This document shows positions 40,929 to 52,095 of a DNA stretch of 64,000 nt, one piece after another. The DNA comes from Ixodes scapularis (lineage: Eukaryota; Arthropoda; Arachnida; Ixodida; Ixodidae). The DNA lies in assembly GCF_016920785.2 (NCBI RefSeq), contig NW_024609837.1, positions 26,413,533 through 26,477,532 of the forward strand, written 5' to 3'. Every line of letters starts with the position of its first letter. Positions within the stretch are counted from its first letter, which is position 1. Below the pieces are notes generated by a model. It searched no databases, had not been told where the DNA came from, and saw nothing but the letters and a program-made list of their open reading frames with translations. A program made the position numbers and the translations under genes.

Positions 40929-42805
40929 TCGACGCATTTTAAGATTTCCCTTTGAATGAAAGCTACGTATGTTTTGCATTAAAAAAAAAAAAAAAATACT
41001 GCCTCTGAGCGCAGACATCTGGATGCTGAAGTGTGTTAGATCGTCTGGTAGTCCAGCATTTGTAGGACGTTCACACGGTTGCCAGTATGGTGTCCCAACA
41101 AAGCGTTTTGCATAGTGGCCAGACTAGCTTTTGAGGCAGGCCCCAGCAATATGAAAGATTTCAGGGGGAGGGGGGGGCGGCACCCCCCCCCCCCCCCCCT
41201 CTTGGCTACGTGCCTGATACGCGGGTAATTATTACGATCCTGTGGAATGTTACGAGCTTTTGTCAAGAAAAGTACAAATTGGTAATTTTGTGAATGCAGA
41301 CCCGCATAAAAAAAGTAAAAAAAAAAAAAATTGCAATGCCGTGAAAAAAAAAAAAAGAAACTATACAGGTCCCAAAATTGTTTAATTACTGCTTATTGAT
41401 ATTGTGCGACTGTCGACCAAAATATTCCCGGGGAACATTGCGACGTTTGTTGTTGTTCGGTTAAAATGATCATTTTAGCACATGCGCCGCGAGGCGTTGA
41501 TGTCCCAAAAAGTTGGGGATGCGAAGCCACTACTTCACGAATAACACGCGTGTGGCAGCCTTCGGAAAGTGACACACTGGACTGTAGACGTCTAGCACGA
41601 GGCAGATACAAATAAACACATAATATCAATACAATACAAATTTCTTTTCTTTTTTGAAGACATTTCGCTTTGTACCCACATGAGCCAATAAGGACGTTGG
41701 ATATCGTTTCTAGTCTTCGTCACGCAAAACAACGCGCGAATGAAACGGTTTGTTTTATACCCGTTTCCGAAGTCACTTTATCCGAGCGTTCCTTCACCTA
41801 TCTCTTTTTTTTTTTTTCTTTTCGACGTGGTGGCGGCTGTGGTACCCCACCCGTGGCGAAACAGACTCACCACATCTGCGACGCAGACGACAGTTCCGCG
41901 ACCACGTGCCCTCTCTCTCTCGTCCTCTTCGTTTCACTTTCAACATTTCCCAAGTGTATCTGTCCCCGAGCGTATACACGCTAACCTCACATCGTAAAGT
42001 CGGATCCGTTTCAGCCTCCTAAAGGGGGGCGAACGGAAAGAGGTCCGTTGCGACTCGTAATCTCCGCTCAATCCCGCCTGCACACGCGCGCTGGGATTCG
42101 TGTAATGGACCCTTTTTTCAAAAGTGCGCAGCCTCCAGTTACCGCTACGTCGATTATCAGAACTGCTGCGTCGATTTTCAGGTTTGTTTGACATTGGGAA
42201 GTCGGTCAACTTCAATGGGGGCGGGGCGTCTGGTGTGTTAGCTGTGAGAAATGCTGCCAGTGCAGTGCCACTGTTAGCCCGAGATCTTTAACGTGCATCG
42301 CGAAGGGGTGTGATACACCATTGCACGGCGGTATGATCACCATTCTGATCGAAACGGGCGGGGATGGCATGACGGTGTAGGTTTCAGGAGGAAGAGGGTT
42401 TTGTGTCCAGCGTCAAGATGAACTATAAAAGACGCCATTTTGTTTTCCACGGAAAATGTATTTCGCAATGCGTGTCAGTTGTAGCTACTTGTGAGAGGCG
42501 ATGTACTGTCCAAATGTACGCGTCTACGAAGCATTGCTGATCTGGAGGGCTTTCGACAAAGTAGGCAACAACCAGATGTGCCGATTGCCTCCAGATGCAT
42601 CAAGCATGACGCAATGTGGCGTCATATCTTCGGAACTAACTGCGCCTACGCGCAACATGCATGGTGCTTGCCCGATACACACTAGTTTGTGCCGCCATGA
42701 TGAATGAAACCCATGATGCAGTTGGTACCATGGCTGCCGTTACATGGGTTGCGCTGACTTCACATCGCATACTTTTGACCACCATGTAAGAGGAGGAAAG
42801 GGAAG
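37442..42805. other. Gene-free stretch with low-complexity runs
   Basis: Contains hairpin CTAGCGCCAACGCTAG at ~37995, T/G runs at 39018-39052, an A29 run at 40898-40926, A runs near 40981 and 41318, and the C-run repeat of 41095-41220 (relative of 10018-10180). A GCGCATGCGC motif lies at ~40256. No gene or complete element was supported. Confidence 0.5.
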
Positions 42806-42821
42806 CTGCTTTTGTAAGAAT

Positions 42822-42945
42822 TTTGAGTGCCGGGTAATCGTCTATAATCTTCTGGGAGGAGAATAGCGACCTCTGTGCAAACCCGGGAGGCACAAAAGAG
42901 GATCCCGATAGGAAGGGAGCTCCCTCTTCCCCTCTTCTCTGGTGG
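42822..42945. repeat. Copy of the interior block of the 10.2-kb MITE
   Basis: Shares AGCTGCTTTTGTAxGAATxTTGAGTG, GGGTAATCxTCTATAA, CACAAAAGAG, GAAGGGAG and CTTCCCCTCTTCTCTxG with 10512-10633. The TTAA/AGGGATAC termini are absent. Confidence 0.7.
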
Positions 42946-43671
42946 CCATCGGAGCGCTCTTTGAATGACATCACGTACAACCCATGTATAGGCTGCCTCC
43001 ATGAAAAATGTCACCACTGTGTCGGTCAAAAGATACGCCAGTAAGATATCCTTTTGTATCGAGGGCAGTCCCGGGGTTGCAAGATCGCAGACTAGTGCAC
43101 ATCGGTAGCTATGGAGCAGTCAATGTATCGAGTTCTGTCTAAAACTGGGAGGATTGAGTGAACGAAAACTATATGCTCACACCATTTGCGTGAGTTCGCA
43201 GCCTCCGTAGCGCATATAGTGGCTCCTCTAAAGTCATTAACTGTGCACTGATGAATGGAAGGACGCGGAATCGAAAGCGACTGCATACCGAGTGAGAGCG
43301 TTCGCCATTACGAAGGATGGCGATTACATTCCAGTAAACGCCTCAGGGGACTACGTTTCTGGCGCTTTTCACCCTGGTGAACAATGCAGAGTCACTGGGC
43401 CGTCGAAGCCGTGCGCGGTGCCTGATATTCCGCAACAGCCCAGGTGTACAAAGATGGCAGGGTGCCGAAGGTGGTTATTGGAACGGCCTACAGCAGCCAC
43501 ATATGTATGTCAAACATTTTATTTAACCATCACGAGCGCTTCCATGGCACCCGGAGTATATATATACCACAAAGCAAAGGCACAATAGTTCACACCCCAA
43601 CCACTAACCAGGTAAGCACATTTCAGTCATCTTAGTACTCCAAATCGTTGTTGCCAGTCATTTAAAGTTTA

Positions 43672-43790
43672 ATCTGAAATAGCACGAAACGGCTTTCCGT
43701 CCTGCAGAGATGTCAAAACGGCCCGTGACAGAACAAGACTATATCACCCGAGTTTCCTGACACCGTATCCGAAGCCCAGATGAAAGCGTG
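43672..43790 (+). repeat. Dispersed ATGGCGGC repeat, 5' part of a split copy
   Basis: CTGAAATAGCACGAAACGGC TTTCCGTCC ... CCCGTGACAGAACAAG ... ACACCGTATCCGAAGC matches 51842-51960 and the inverse of 30270-30160. The 3' part of this copy appears at 44640-44720. Confidence 0.65.
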
Positions 43791-44434
43791 GCCGCGAGGC
43801 TCGACACTGATTGGTTGACGGGTGGGAGAGGAGGAATGAGGTGCTCGACGCTGGTTGGTTAACGGGGAGGACGTGTGACCAGAGGGGTAGACAAGGAAGA
43901 GCTCGACAGCCTGTGCGCACTCACGGAGAGGACCTTGAGAGTAGGGTCTGGGAAATCGCCAGGTTTATCAGCCCGATTAGCGGTAGCATCGCTTCGTTCT
44001 AGGAACAACTATCAAGTGTAAACATGGTACGCGTTAAATTATCTCATGAAGAGCGGCGTGAACGTAGGCGTCTGGCAACTCAGGGTATCGCCACCCATTT
44101 TTTTAATCGTAGCAATTGATAACATACTTTTTTTTCTTTTTTTTTTTCAAAAGTGCGCATTGTTTAAATGTTTAGAAATAAAACTGCGAGAGAATTGTCT
44201 GATGCCTATTGCATGTACAAATAGTGAGTGTTTTCAAGAAACGTTCAGTTGTAAGTAGCGCCTGGTCCTGTCCCTTCCTTCTCGTGACCACGTATATTTT
44301 GAGGCACTTTTCCAGTTAGCCATGAAAACGAGTGCTGCGTCAATGTTCGGCGAGGACTCGGATCCAATCACACGCATCGTATCCAACAAAGGGCGCCCGC
44401 CAATGTTGCTTGATGCGGTTTCGAAAAGGGTCTA

Positions 44435-44623
44435 ACCGCTCATTCACACTGGAAGCGGATCCGCGTTCGCAAAGCGGTTGCGAACGCGGTTGTATAAAGA
44501 TCCAGTACAATTGCACGCGCACTTGATGTCATCGAGTGCGCGTGCAATTGTACTGGATCTTTATACAACCGCGTTCGCAACCGCTTTGCGAACGCGGATC
44601 CGCTTCCAGTGTGAATGAGCGGT
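44435..44623. mobile_element. Near-perfect palindromic MITE (189 bp)
   Basis: Arms of ~90 bp starting ACCGCTCATTCACACTGGAA GCGGATCCGCGTTCGC are mirrored exactly on the right, around a ~12-nt loop (TTGATGTCATCG). The near-absence of mismatches indicates a recent insertion or gene conversion of the arms. Confidence 0.92.
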
Positions 44624-44639
44624 AAAGCTTCCGCTCTGT

Positions 44640-44720
44640 GGAGGGCACCAAAATGGCGGCTCCCACAAGACAATCGAGGAATGGAGTCGTAGCTTATTTC
44701 GTGGCTCTCTACTACACGAA
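44640..44720 (+). repeat. Dispersed ATGGCGGC repeat, 3' part of a split copy
   Basis: GGGCACCAAAATGGCGGCTC CCACAAGACAATCGAGGAAT...GTGGCTCT matches 52010-52095. Together with 43672-43790 it forms one copy interrupted by ~850 bp, including the palindromic MITE. Confidence 0.6.
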
Positions 44721-44779
44721 CACGTAGAAGAAGAAGAAACAAAAAAGAGGTAAAGAAAAACAAAAAAATAAGAAAGAAC

Positions 44780-45300
44780 AGGTAGAAGAGTGTGCCGTCT
44801 GCTAACTGCCGGCTGAGGCGGGCGCGGGCACCGCGCCATCTTAGACGAGGGCAACTCTTCCACGGCCCCGGTCCGGCGGCGGCTCAATTATGGACTTCGA
44901 GATGCGCGCGATATACCGGCACGACTGCAAACGAGGCGCGGGGAAACCAACAAAGAGAAGCGGACGGAGAGGGCGCAAAATGGCGGGTTCCCGCCGTCGG
45001 CAGAGAGTCCTCTCCCTTGAAAAAGCTCGCCCACGAAGGCGAAATCTGGACCAGTGGGTCAGACGGGCCAGGAGAGAAGTTCGTAGCCGAGAGGTCGTCG
45101 ACTTCTCGAGCGTCGGTCGTCGCCGCCGTTTTCTCGCGGCCGCCACTTCGCCTCCCTGACACAGCTACGGGAGGCACGTGACGTCACGGAGCTGGCCTGG
45201 CGGCGGTGGCGCTGAAGTCCTTTCGTTCCGAGCGCCCGCTGCTGGCTCAACGCTGGCTTCCATTGCGGAAACCGTTGCTTCTTTCTCCGGACCTGTTTTC
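44780..45300. promoter_or_regulatory. CpG-rich candidate promoter with E-box/CRE composite
   Basis: A dense run of CpG in an otherwise AT-richer region, with CACGTGACGTCACG at 45174-45187: a CACGTG E-box overlapping a TGACGTCA CRE. GCCGCCATTTTC/AAAATGGCGG-type and GGCGGCGGC motifs flank it. Open frames in all phases reflect GC content, not coding. It could be a Mef2 or other promoter; no TATA or transcript evidence. Confidence 0.35.
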
Positions 45301-45970
45301 TTGTTCATCTGTTTTTGTTGTCGTTTTTTTTTTTTTTTTCCGCGATGAGATTCTCCTCGAAAATGCGAAAGTGTTCAAGATCATCGATAGGACGAAAGAG
45401 GGCAGCGGCGCGCGGGGACAATCTGGCGGTGCGGTTTGTTTTTGTTTTGGGAGAGCGAATGTGGCGTGGCCGAGTTCGCTATAACGAAGGGACTCGTGGT
45501 AGGGGGATATTCGATTTATGCGTTGGGGCGGCGTATGACGAGGTTAGCAGATGTCGTGCACTGTAATTCCTGCCGAACAATCAACAATAACACTTTTTTT
45601 TTATCCGTATATTATAATTGTTATCTGCGCATTCTATAGTAATAAACAGAATGTTACTTCAATACACAGATAGATCCCGTCAAGTAGGCAAAATACGCTC
45701 GCAATAAGCGCGTTGATGCCGTTACAATAACGTGTTAGGTTTTTGAGGAAATACCGACCTCGTCTCGAACCCTCCGTAACCAGCCAAGGTTACTTTTCTG
45801 TGAGGAACGTGCGCAGTACGATCAGTCGCAGACTCGCAGCGCATACATGGCGGACGGTTGTCTCCGCTGGTTTTCGTGCTTTCGCATTCAAGTGCGTCAC
45901 GCTTTCGTCACCAGGTCGCGCAAAATTTAGGTGTAGATCGCGTCAGGCTGCGAGATTATCGATAGCGTTG

Positions 45971-46497
45971 TCGTGAACCTGCCGAAATTCAAATTCGACC
46001 AGGTTCGATTTTTTTTTTACAACTTTTACAAAAGCTTGAATGAAGTTTAACTGTTATGCGCATGCGCAAAAATTAAAAAGGAGGTGACGCCACCTTGCGG
46101 AGGGTGGTAGCGAACTAACTAAATCATTAAATGTGTATATGTTTGCTTTTATATAGCGAAAACCTCCAGTGGAACGAGAGAAAAAAATCTTATATGATTT
46201 GTCCAATAAACAGATAACGTACGTAAATTGTGTAAGACCGTAGAAATACTTATGTGATCTTATATCCTCACATATGCTTATTGTACAGAACTACATGCTT
46301 TTCTTTTCACTAGGAACACTGACAATCATGCATTCTCTAAAATTAAAAAAAAATATATATATTTTTAAAGTTTCAAATGTTTGTGTCGAAGTTGGGCAAT
46401 ACTGTTCAAAAGTCGAACTTAGTAGAAATTTGCAAAAGATGTTCGAAGGTTCGCCGAAACCGGTCGAACTCCAGGTTCGATAAAAGCTCGCGACATG
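45971..46497. mobile_element. Diverged copy of the hAT MITE family of 23.1 kb
   Basis: The left part AAATTCGACCAGGTTCGATT TTT...ATGCGCATGCGCAAA and right part GTTCGAAGGTTCGCCGAAACCGGTCGAACTCCAGGTTCGATAAAAGCTCGCGACA match the two ends of 23118-23562. The terminal TAGGGGTG is mutated. Confidence 0.65.
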
Positions 46498-47205
46498 TTT
46501 ATGGTTAGGAAGTAGTGAGCACGGGTTAACGATATCACGGAACCTCACACAGAGTCGTAAAATGACGCGGGCACACAGGTATAAATCTTGTAAAAAGCAG
46601 GTGTTTCGAGATTCCTTCGCAGACGTTTTGTCTCACACGTGTGATAGAGCTCGATGTTCACCACATGTTTTTGCCTGTATTTTTGTTTTATTTATTTATT
46701 TTGTAGACGACATTTTGACGAGGTTGGTAGGCGTGAATACGCTGGTCGAACGCACTGACTGACGGATCGGAAGCAAAGAGATCTGAGGGGAAAAAAATTA
46801 AAATCGCCAAACTTTCAAAATTGCAAAATCGGAGTTTCGTCTGCGTCCGTCCCTTTTTGTCCCTTTGCTCCAGGGCTACCATGCCTGGCAAAACTGGAGT
46901 TTTTTTGTTCTTTTTTCGTGTGTTTTTTTAGCAATTTAGATTAAAAACATTTTCGGAATATCCAGGTTTTACTATTCCCTAAATTCTCTTTATTAAACCG
47001 TAATTAAAAAACAACTTCTTGAGAAAACAGCAAACTAAATGCATGCCAAAACGAACATTTAAATTTTCCTGCGCTCTGCAGGGGGGTGGCATGACCTGCA
47101 AGTCAAACAGCCAGTCTAAAAAAATAGGCGCGTTTCTTTCTTGCTTTGTTTATTTCTTTTTGCTGGCGCGAGCTTTTTCAGCATTCATTTCACACCGTCA
47201 AACTT

Positions 47206-48543
47206 GTAAACCAACCGGAAATCAATAACTTCACAAACATAAAAATTATTGTGACTTGCGGCGCGCCACCGGAGCTGCGCATGCGCAATGGGGTGTGGGC
47301 AAGAAGCGCCTCGTCCCGCATCAACAAACCATTGGAATGCGATGTTGTCGGTATCGGTGTAAGTCCCCGTGCTCTGTTTTTATTTTTATTTTTTAATTTA
47401 TTCCGTTAAATTTGTTGATTTTATATTTCTTAGAACCTTAGTGACCTGAGCGAAATAAACGAGGCTAGATACACCGCGAAAATTCGCCCAAATTAATGTG
47501 ACGTGCGGCGATTCATTCCACGTGAACGCCGCAAAACGGACGCTACAAAACCTGATTAACATGATGAGATTCTGCTCGCTATTTTCAGTCGCGACGTCGC
47601 TCCGGCGCTCGACGTCCATGCTGAAAACAGCAAGCAGAATCGGATCAAGTGAATCGGGCATAACGAGACGGTGATGGCCACTGGTAACAATGATCAACGT
47701 GCCTTTGTATCTAACTATTTACACCGAGCCTACTTATCCCAGACAATCGTCAAACTTGAAAGTCTTTTGAAGCCTGCGCTTACTTTGTATCGCAACGTTT
47801 GGTCTACTGGCCGCTGTCGTTTGAACGAGCTTGAAATAGCAGACGACAGTTTCGAACGCGAAGACAGGCTGTTTGAACGTGAAGACGCACTGAATGATGT
47901 CCGCGGGTGGCCCGGTCAACATGACGGTTTTTCCGCGTTCATGTTGAAAAAAAAAAACAAAAAAAACCCCACATATATTGACGTATACTGACAAAGCCTG
48001 GCAGATCGCCACGAGAAGCGGCCGCCGAAATGGAAAAGCGGAACGCCTACAACGGATGAGAGTAGGAGCCACGTGATTGGCGCCCCGTAGCGGCGAGACG
48101 CAGAAACACACCTCTCCCGAGCGAACAAGTGTGTTTCGGGTTCTTGCCGCTGCAAAAGCTGTGCGCTGACGTAAAGATTCCCCGAGAAATGGCTCTTTGA
48201 TGCTCTGTGCTACCATATATCCTCGCGCTCCAAATCTGCGACCGGGCACTCTCTATGGGTCCGTCGTCGAACTGTCAGGCTTCGTGAGTATAGAGGAGGC
48301 TATGCAAATAGATATGACGACCACAAGTATCCTGAGCATGCAGAAGACACATGAGGACTGATCTTCAAACCTTTCCCGACTCTTTTCTTGGTTCAGCCGC
48401 GGCGTTTTGACGAGAAGGCAGATTTTAGTCTGGTTTCTTCACAAAACTACACAGGAATAACCGTTCCGTACGGCGACTTCCGCTCACAGCCCCAGACCGG
48501 AAGTGCATGCGTCCGACGCGCCACCACCGCAGCGTGACGTAAC
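47206..48543. repeat. ~1.2-kb dispersed repeat, copy A
   Basis: Co-linear with 53310-54415. Shared blocks include GGGTGTGGGCAAGAAGC, AACAAACCATTG, GGCGATTCATTCC, GTGATGGCCACTGGT, GGCCGCTGTCGTTTGAACGA, TTTCCGCGTTCATGTTG (C-form in copy B), CTTTCCCGACTCTTTT and GCGGCGTTTTGAC. Copy A has an extra block at ~47945-48360. No long ORF survives in either copy. Confidence 0.85.
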
Positions 48544-48784
48544 AGAATTGATGAGTCCATGAGCGTGTTCAACCGATTTGGCGGCAAAACAGGGACTATC
48601 ACAATTTCGCCGAAGCTTAAGTCATCCTCTCCTAATTGCCGCGATCCTTCTGACGTCAGTAAACTCCCGATTTCGCTGTATATTTTGAATAGCCAGATGC
48701 GCCTTTCGACCTTGCGGGATTCCGGCCTTCTGTGTCATTAGGAGTTTCTCCTGCTCTTGTTAAGACATCTGCGTAGTTCATTTG

Positions 48785-49082
48785 TCCGTATATACGTGCG
48801 TGTGTGAGCGTGTGTCTTGATCGCCCTAGGTACCTTGCTGTGTCAATGGATGTTAAGGCGAAATGGCGGAAATAAAAGCAACCTACGACGGTATTGATTT
48901 AGGAACGTGATGATTAGTCTTCTATTCGGTTTTTTCACAAACCATCGCACTTTTCGTTTGCTTCTAATGCGGACCGAAAATTCGTATTTGTCCTTATGTG
49001 CATAAGTGCGTGGGCGTGTGTCTTGATCGCCCTAGGTAACTCAATGGATGTTAAGGCGAAATGGAAATAATGGGAGTAAAAC
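48785..49082. repeat. Direct repeat pair (~75-100 bp) at 48792 and 49006
   Basis: Both copies contain GCGTGTGTCTTGATCGCCCT AGGTA and CAATGGATGTTAAGGCGAAATGG. The unit is ~214 bp head to tail. Confidence 0.85.
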
Positions 49083-49448
49083 GCGTGCAATAAATCACCA
49101 TATTTTCGTGTTCTGTTTTTTCTTCACAAAGAAAGGATTCAAGGAAGGAAGTAACCTACGCGCAATGGATTTTATTTCTTTTTTCAAACGAACAATCTGG
49201 TTATTTATTTGAAATAACGATAAAAAGGGAAAGTTACGTCTGTGAGCCGCGGCGTTGAAGCGACTCGCAAAGCCGCGAGAAAGAAGCGGGGAGCTCCGAG
49301 AATCTGCAGGATAACATCTTGCATTTTTTAAGACGAAGATCGGACCAAAAGGCAGCCACGTTCAAAACGCGCATACGTTCACGTGCGTGTTCTGCATCGG
49401 GTTATCGGAAAGAAGTTCGCCGAAATCACGCAACGTAACTGCAAGTAC

Positions 49449-49470
49449 AAAAAAAAAAAAAAAAAAAAAA
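49449..49470 (+). repeat. Poly-A tract
   Basis: Run of ~22 A. Similar runs occur at 40898, 54718 (T) and 63434. They are too common here to mark individual retroposons. Confidence 0.9.
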
Positions 49471-49524
49471 CATTGTTATTACAAAGAAGTCGAACGAAAA
49501 GAGAAAGAGCGAGCGAGAGAGAGA

Positions 49525-49995
49525 GATATACATTTATAGTCACTCCGGTTTATATATGTTTCCCATTGGTCATAGACTCATACTTGCAATGTAATCCAGT
49601 TCTGCAAAATCTTTATGTGAGACACTATATTCGTATACTGTCGATAAAACGTTTCTCAATAAATAAAAAACAAAATGAAGACATTGTACCATTCATTTAT
49701 TGTCACTGAGGTTTAGTCTGTCCCACGTTGGTTATAGTCACATTTGCAAAGCAGTCAAGTCCTACGAAATCTATAAGTGAGAATATATTCACATAACGTC
49801 GATAAAACGTTTCTCGGTACAATTAAATAACAAAAAAAAAAGAATGGTGTCTTTTTTCTTTTTACAGTCACTTCGTGGTTTATATACGACCCATATTGGT
49901 TAGTCAAACTGGCAGTGTAATCGAGTTCCGTGAAACTGATATGCGAGACTGTATACATTCGAATCATCATCGGTGAAGAATTACTCAGCAACAAA
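49525..49995. repeat. Tandem triplication, ~163-bp unit
   Basis: Three degenerate copies begin near 49525, 49690 and 49855. Each has GTCACTxxGGTTTA, CCCAxxTTGGTxATAG, TTGCAAxGxAxTC and CGTCGATAAAACGTTTCTC (the last block decayed in copy 3). Confidence 0.8.
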
Positions 49996-50450
49996 CTCGA
50001 TTAGAAATAGCACAGACATAACGCACATGTCGTATATCCGTCGAAAGGCGGGAGGTATACGGAAGGAATTTGAGTTGGTCGAAAACCCGTGAACATCGAT
50101 CAATACCAGTTTCACAGCCATTTCAAATATCTTCAATTATAAAACCTTCGAAAAACTCGTATATAAAAAAAATACTCTTCCCTCATAAGGCATTTATACA
50201 GTTTTTTTCTTTTTTTTTTTTTAATGCAAACAAGGTTTTAAGTGTAAAACTAGGAATATCTCAGAATAGTGTCCCCGACGTCTCGTTTCTAAAGGACCTG
50301 GCCAATTTATGTTCACGATCCCTGCTTCGCGATGGGTTCCTCTGCGATTTTATCGGCGAACGCCGCAATTTCATTGGTTCCGGTGAGGTAATGAGATAAA
50401 CGGGACTCAGCACGCGGCTCTTTGTTCGTTCAGCTCACAACAACCATACA

Positions 50451-50762
50451 CTCTAAAAAAAGCCCGTGCGTCCACTTTCCCGCACAACACTGGGAGAGCC
50501 AATCACCGCAACTTACGGCGACAGCTCAGCGAATGACGATGGCGAAACATATGTTTAGACCAAAAAAACGCAGTCCGAGTTCTGACATTAAGCAATGCAA
50601 AACGTCACGCTTGCATTGCTTAATGTCACAACTCAGACTGCGTTTTTTTGGTCTAAACATATGTTTCGCCATCGTCATTCGCTGAGCTGTCGCCGTAAGT
50701 TGCGGTGATTGGCTCTCTTAGTGTTGTGCGGGAAAGTGGACGCACGGGCTTTTTTTTAGAGT
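50451..50762. mobile_element. Long palindromic MITE with TA flanks (~312 bp)
   Basis: The terminus CACTCTAAAAAAAGCCCGTG CG is mirrored as CGCACGGGCTTTTTTTTAGAGTG, with TA on both outer sides. Arms of ~150 bp pair almost perfectly (ACATATGTTTAGACCAAAAA, GCGACAGCTCAGCGAATGAC, GCATTGCTTAATGTC) around a loop of ~10 nt. TA flanks suggest Tc1/mariner-type mobilisation. Confidence 0.93.
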
Positions 50763-51485
50763 GTACCTAGTTTTACACCTCGCCCAAACTCTACTTTGAC
50801 CACACTCCTCCATACACCGAAACTAAATCCAAGGGACGCGAAATGCCAGCCGTCGGGAGTTAACGGTTGATTATCCGCAACTTCATTAACCAAAAGCTTC
50901 GTTTTTATTCTCCCCTCCGCTAAAAAAAGAAAAAAAAAAGAAAGCCAAAATATAGAGAACAAAAAACAAAAACAAAAACGGACTACTTCGTACAAGCGGC
51001 AATAAAATAAACTGCACCGTCCTAACTTTTTTTTTTTTTTTTTTGATGGTTGTTCACGATTTTGACACGAGTAATAACGGACACACACAACTATAAAAAA
51101 AAAAGAAAATCTAAAAAAAAAATATATATCTAACGGGCAACGCGCCGAGGGAATCCGTCTGCCGGTCCTCACAATGTGAGCGAGTTCTTTCTCACGCGCG
51201 CTCGTTCCCTGGCACGAACACGCACGCACACGCGCGCGCGTACAGACAGACGAATGCGAAAAGCACCTACGCACGAGATGCGGGCGTGCACAACACGAGC
51301 ACGCGCTCGCGCGGGCGTGCACCGGCGCAATCGAAATTGAGGGATTTAGGCTAATCCAGTCGACCCGGAGCGAGGCGGTCGTTATTATACAGCGTCCAAG
51401 TTAGGCGGCGCCGCTCTGTGTATAGTGTACAAAGGCAGACGAGAGAATAACTAGTGGGAACGCTTTAACGAGACCAGATTATAGA

Positions 51486-51683
51486 GAGTATCCAGTGGCG
51501 GCCATAGCTGTGTGCGCGAATGCTGAGCGCGTGCTGACGGCGAGCTTCCACAGTTCTTTGGCAACGTGCATTCCGCACCATCAAGAGTGCCGGTCTTAGC
51601 AGACTAATCATGTGAGCTCGTTCTGAGCATGCGCACTAAGCAACATACACAAATATGGCGTCCAGTGAATACTTTCTATACAG
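51486..51683. mobile_element. MITE ending AGTATTCACTGGACGCCATAT, copy 1 (~198 bp)
   Basis: Left AGTATCCAGTGGCGGCCATA and right (reverse complement) AGTATTCACTGGACGCCATA form inverted ends. The interior has GGCGAGCTTCCACAGTTCTT TxGCAAC and GAGCTCGTTCTGAGCATGCG. Copies are also at 54860-55425 (interrupted) and 60385-60460 (right end only). Confidence 0.8.
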
Positions 51684-51841
51684 GCGCAACGCATGTCTTT
51701 GGACGTTTGGCCATGTATACCGTCATGACCGGGTCGCTCTATATAGAGAGACCTAGTGCCACTAGATAAGCTACGCTTTAGAGTAACGACGCTTATACCG
51801 ATCTGGTGGCTTAAAATCATGGCTGCCAGTTATCTAAAGCT

Positions 51842-52095
51842 CTAGCTGAAATCACAGAAAACGCTTTTCCGTCCTCCACAAATGTTTGAACGGTTCGCGA
51901 CAGAGCAAAGCAACATTGTATGAGCTTCTTAACACCAAATCCATAACGCGGATGCAGTCGCACTTTTGAATCATGATGATCGGCAGTTTGCGCGTCTGCT
52001 CTGCCCAAGCACCAAAATGGCGGCGCCCACAACAATATCGGGGAACAGAGTGCCGATACTATATATAAGCGTGGCTCATTTAATGGCTCTAGAGC
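51842..52095 (+). repeat. Dispersed ATGGCGGC repeat, most complete copy
   Basis: Starts CTGAAATCACAGAAAACGCT TTTCCGTCC and ends CACCAAAATGGCGGCGCCCACAACAATATCGGGGAA...ATATAAGCGTGGCTC. It accounts for most of a long (239-codon) open frame on the opposite strand, which is therefore not a gene. Confidence 0.7.

Noticed and set aside
44792..45181. Overlapping 90-130-codon frames on both strands
   Set aside because: All reading frames are open because of CpG-rich composition; no splice or protein signal. Treated as a possible promoter instead.
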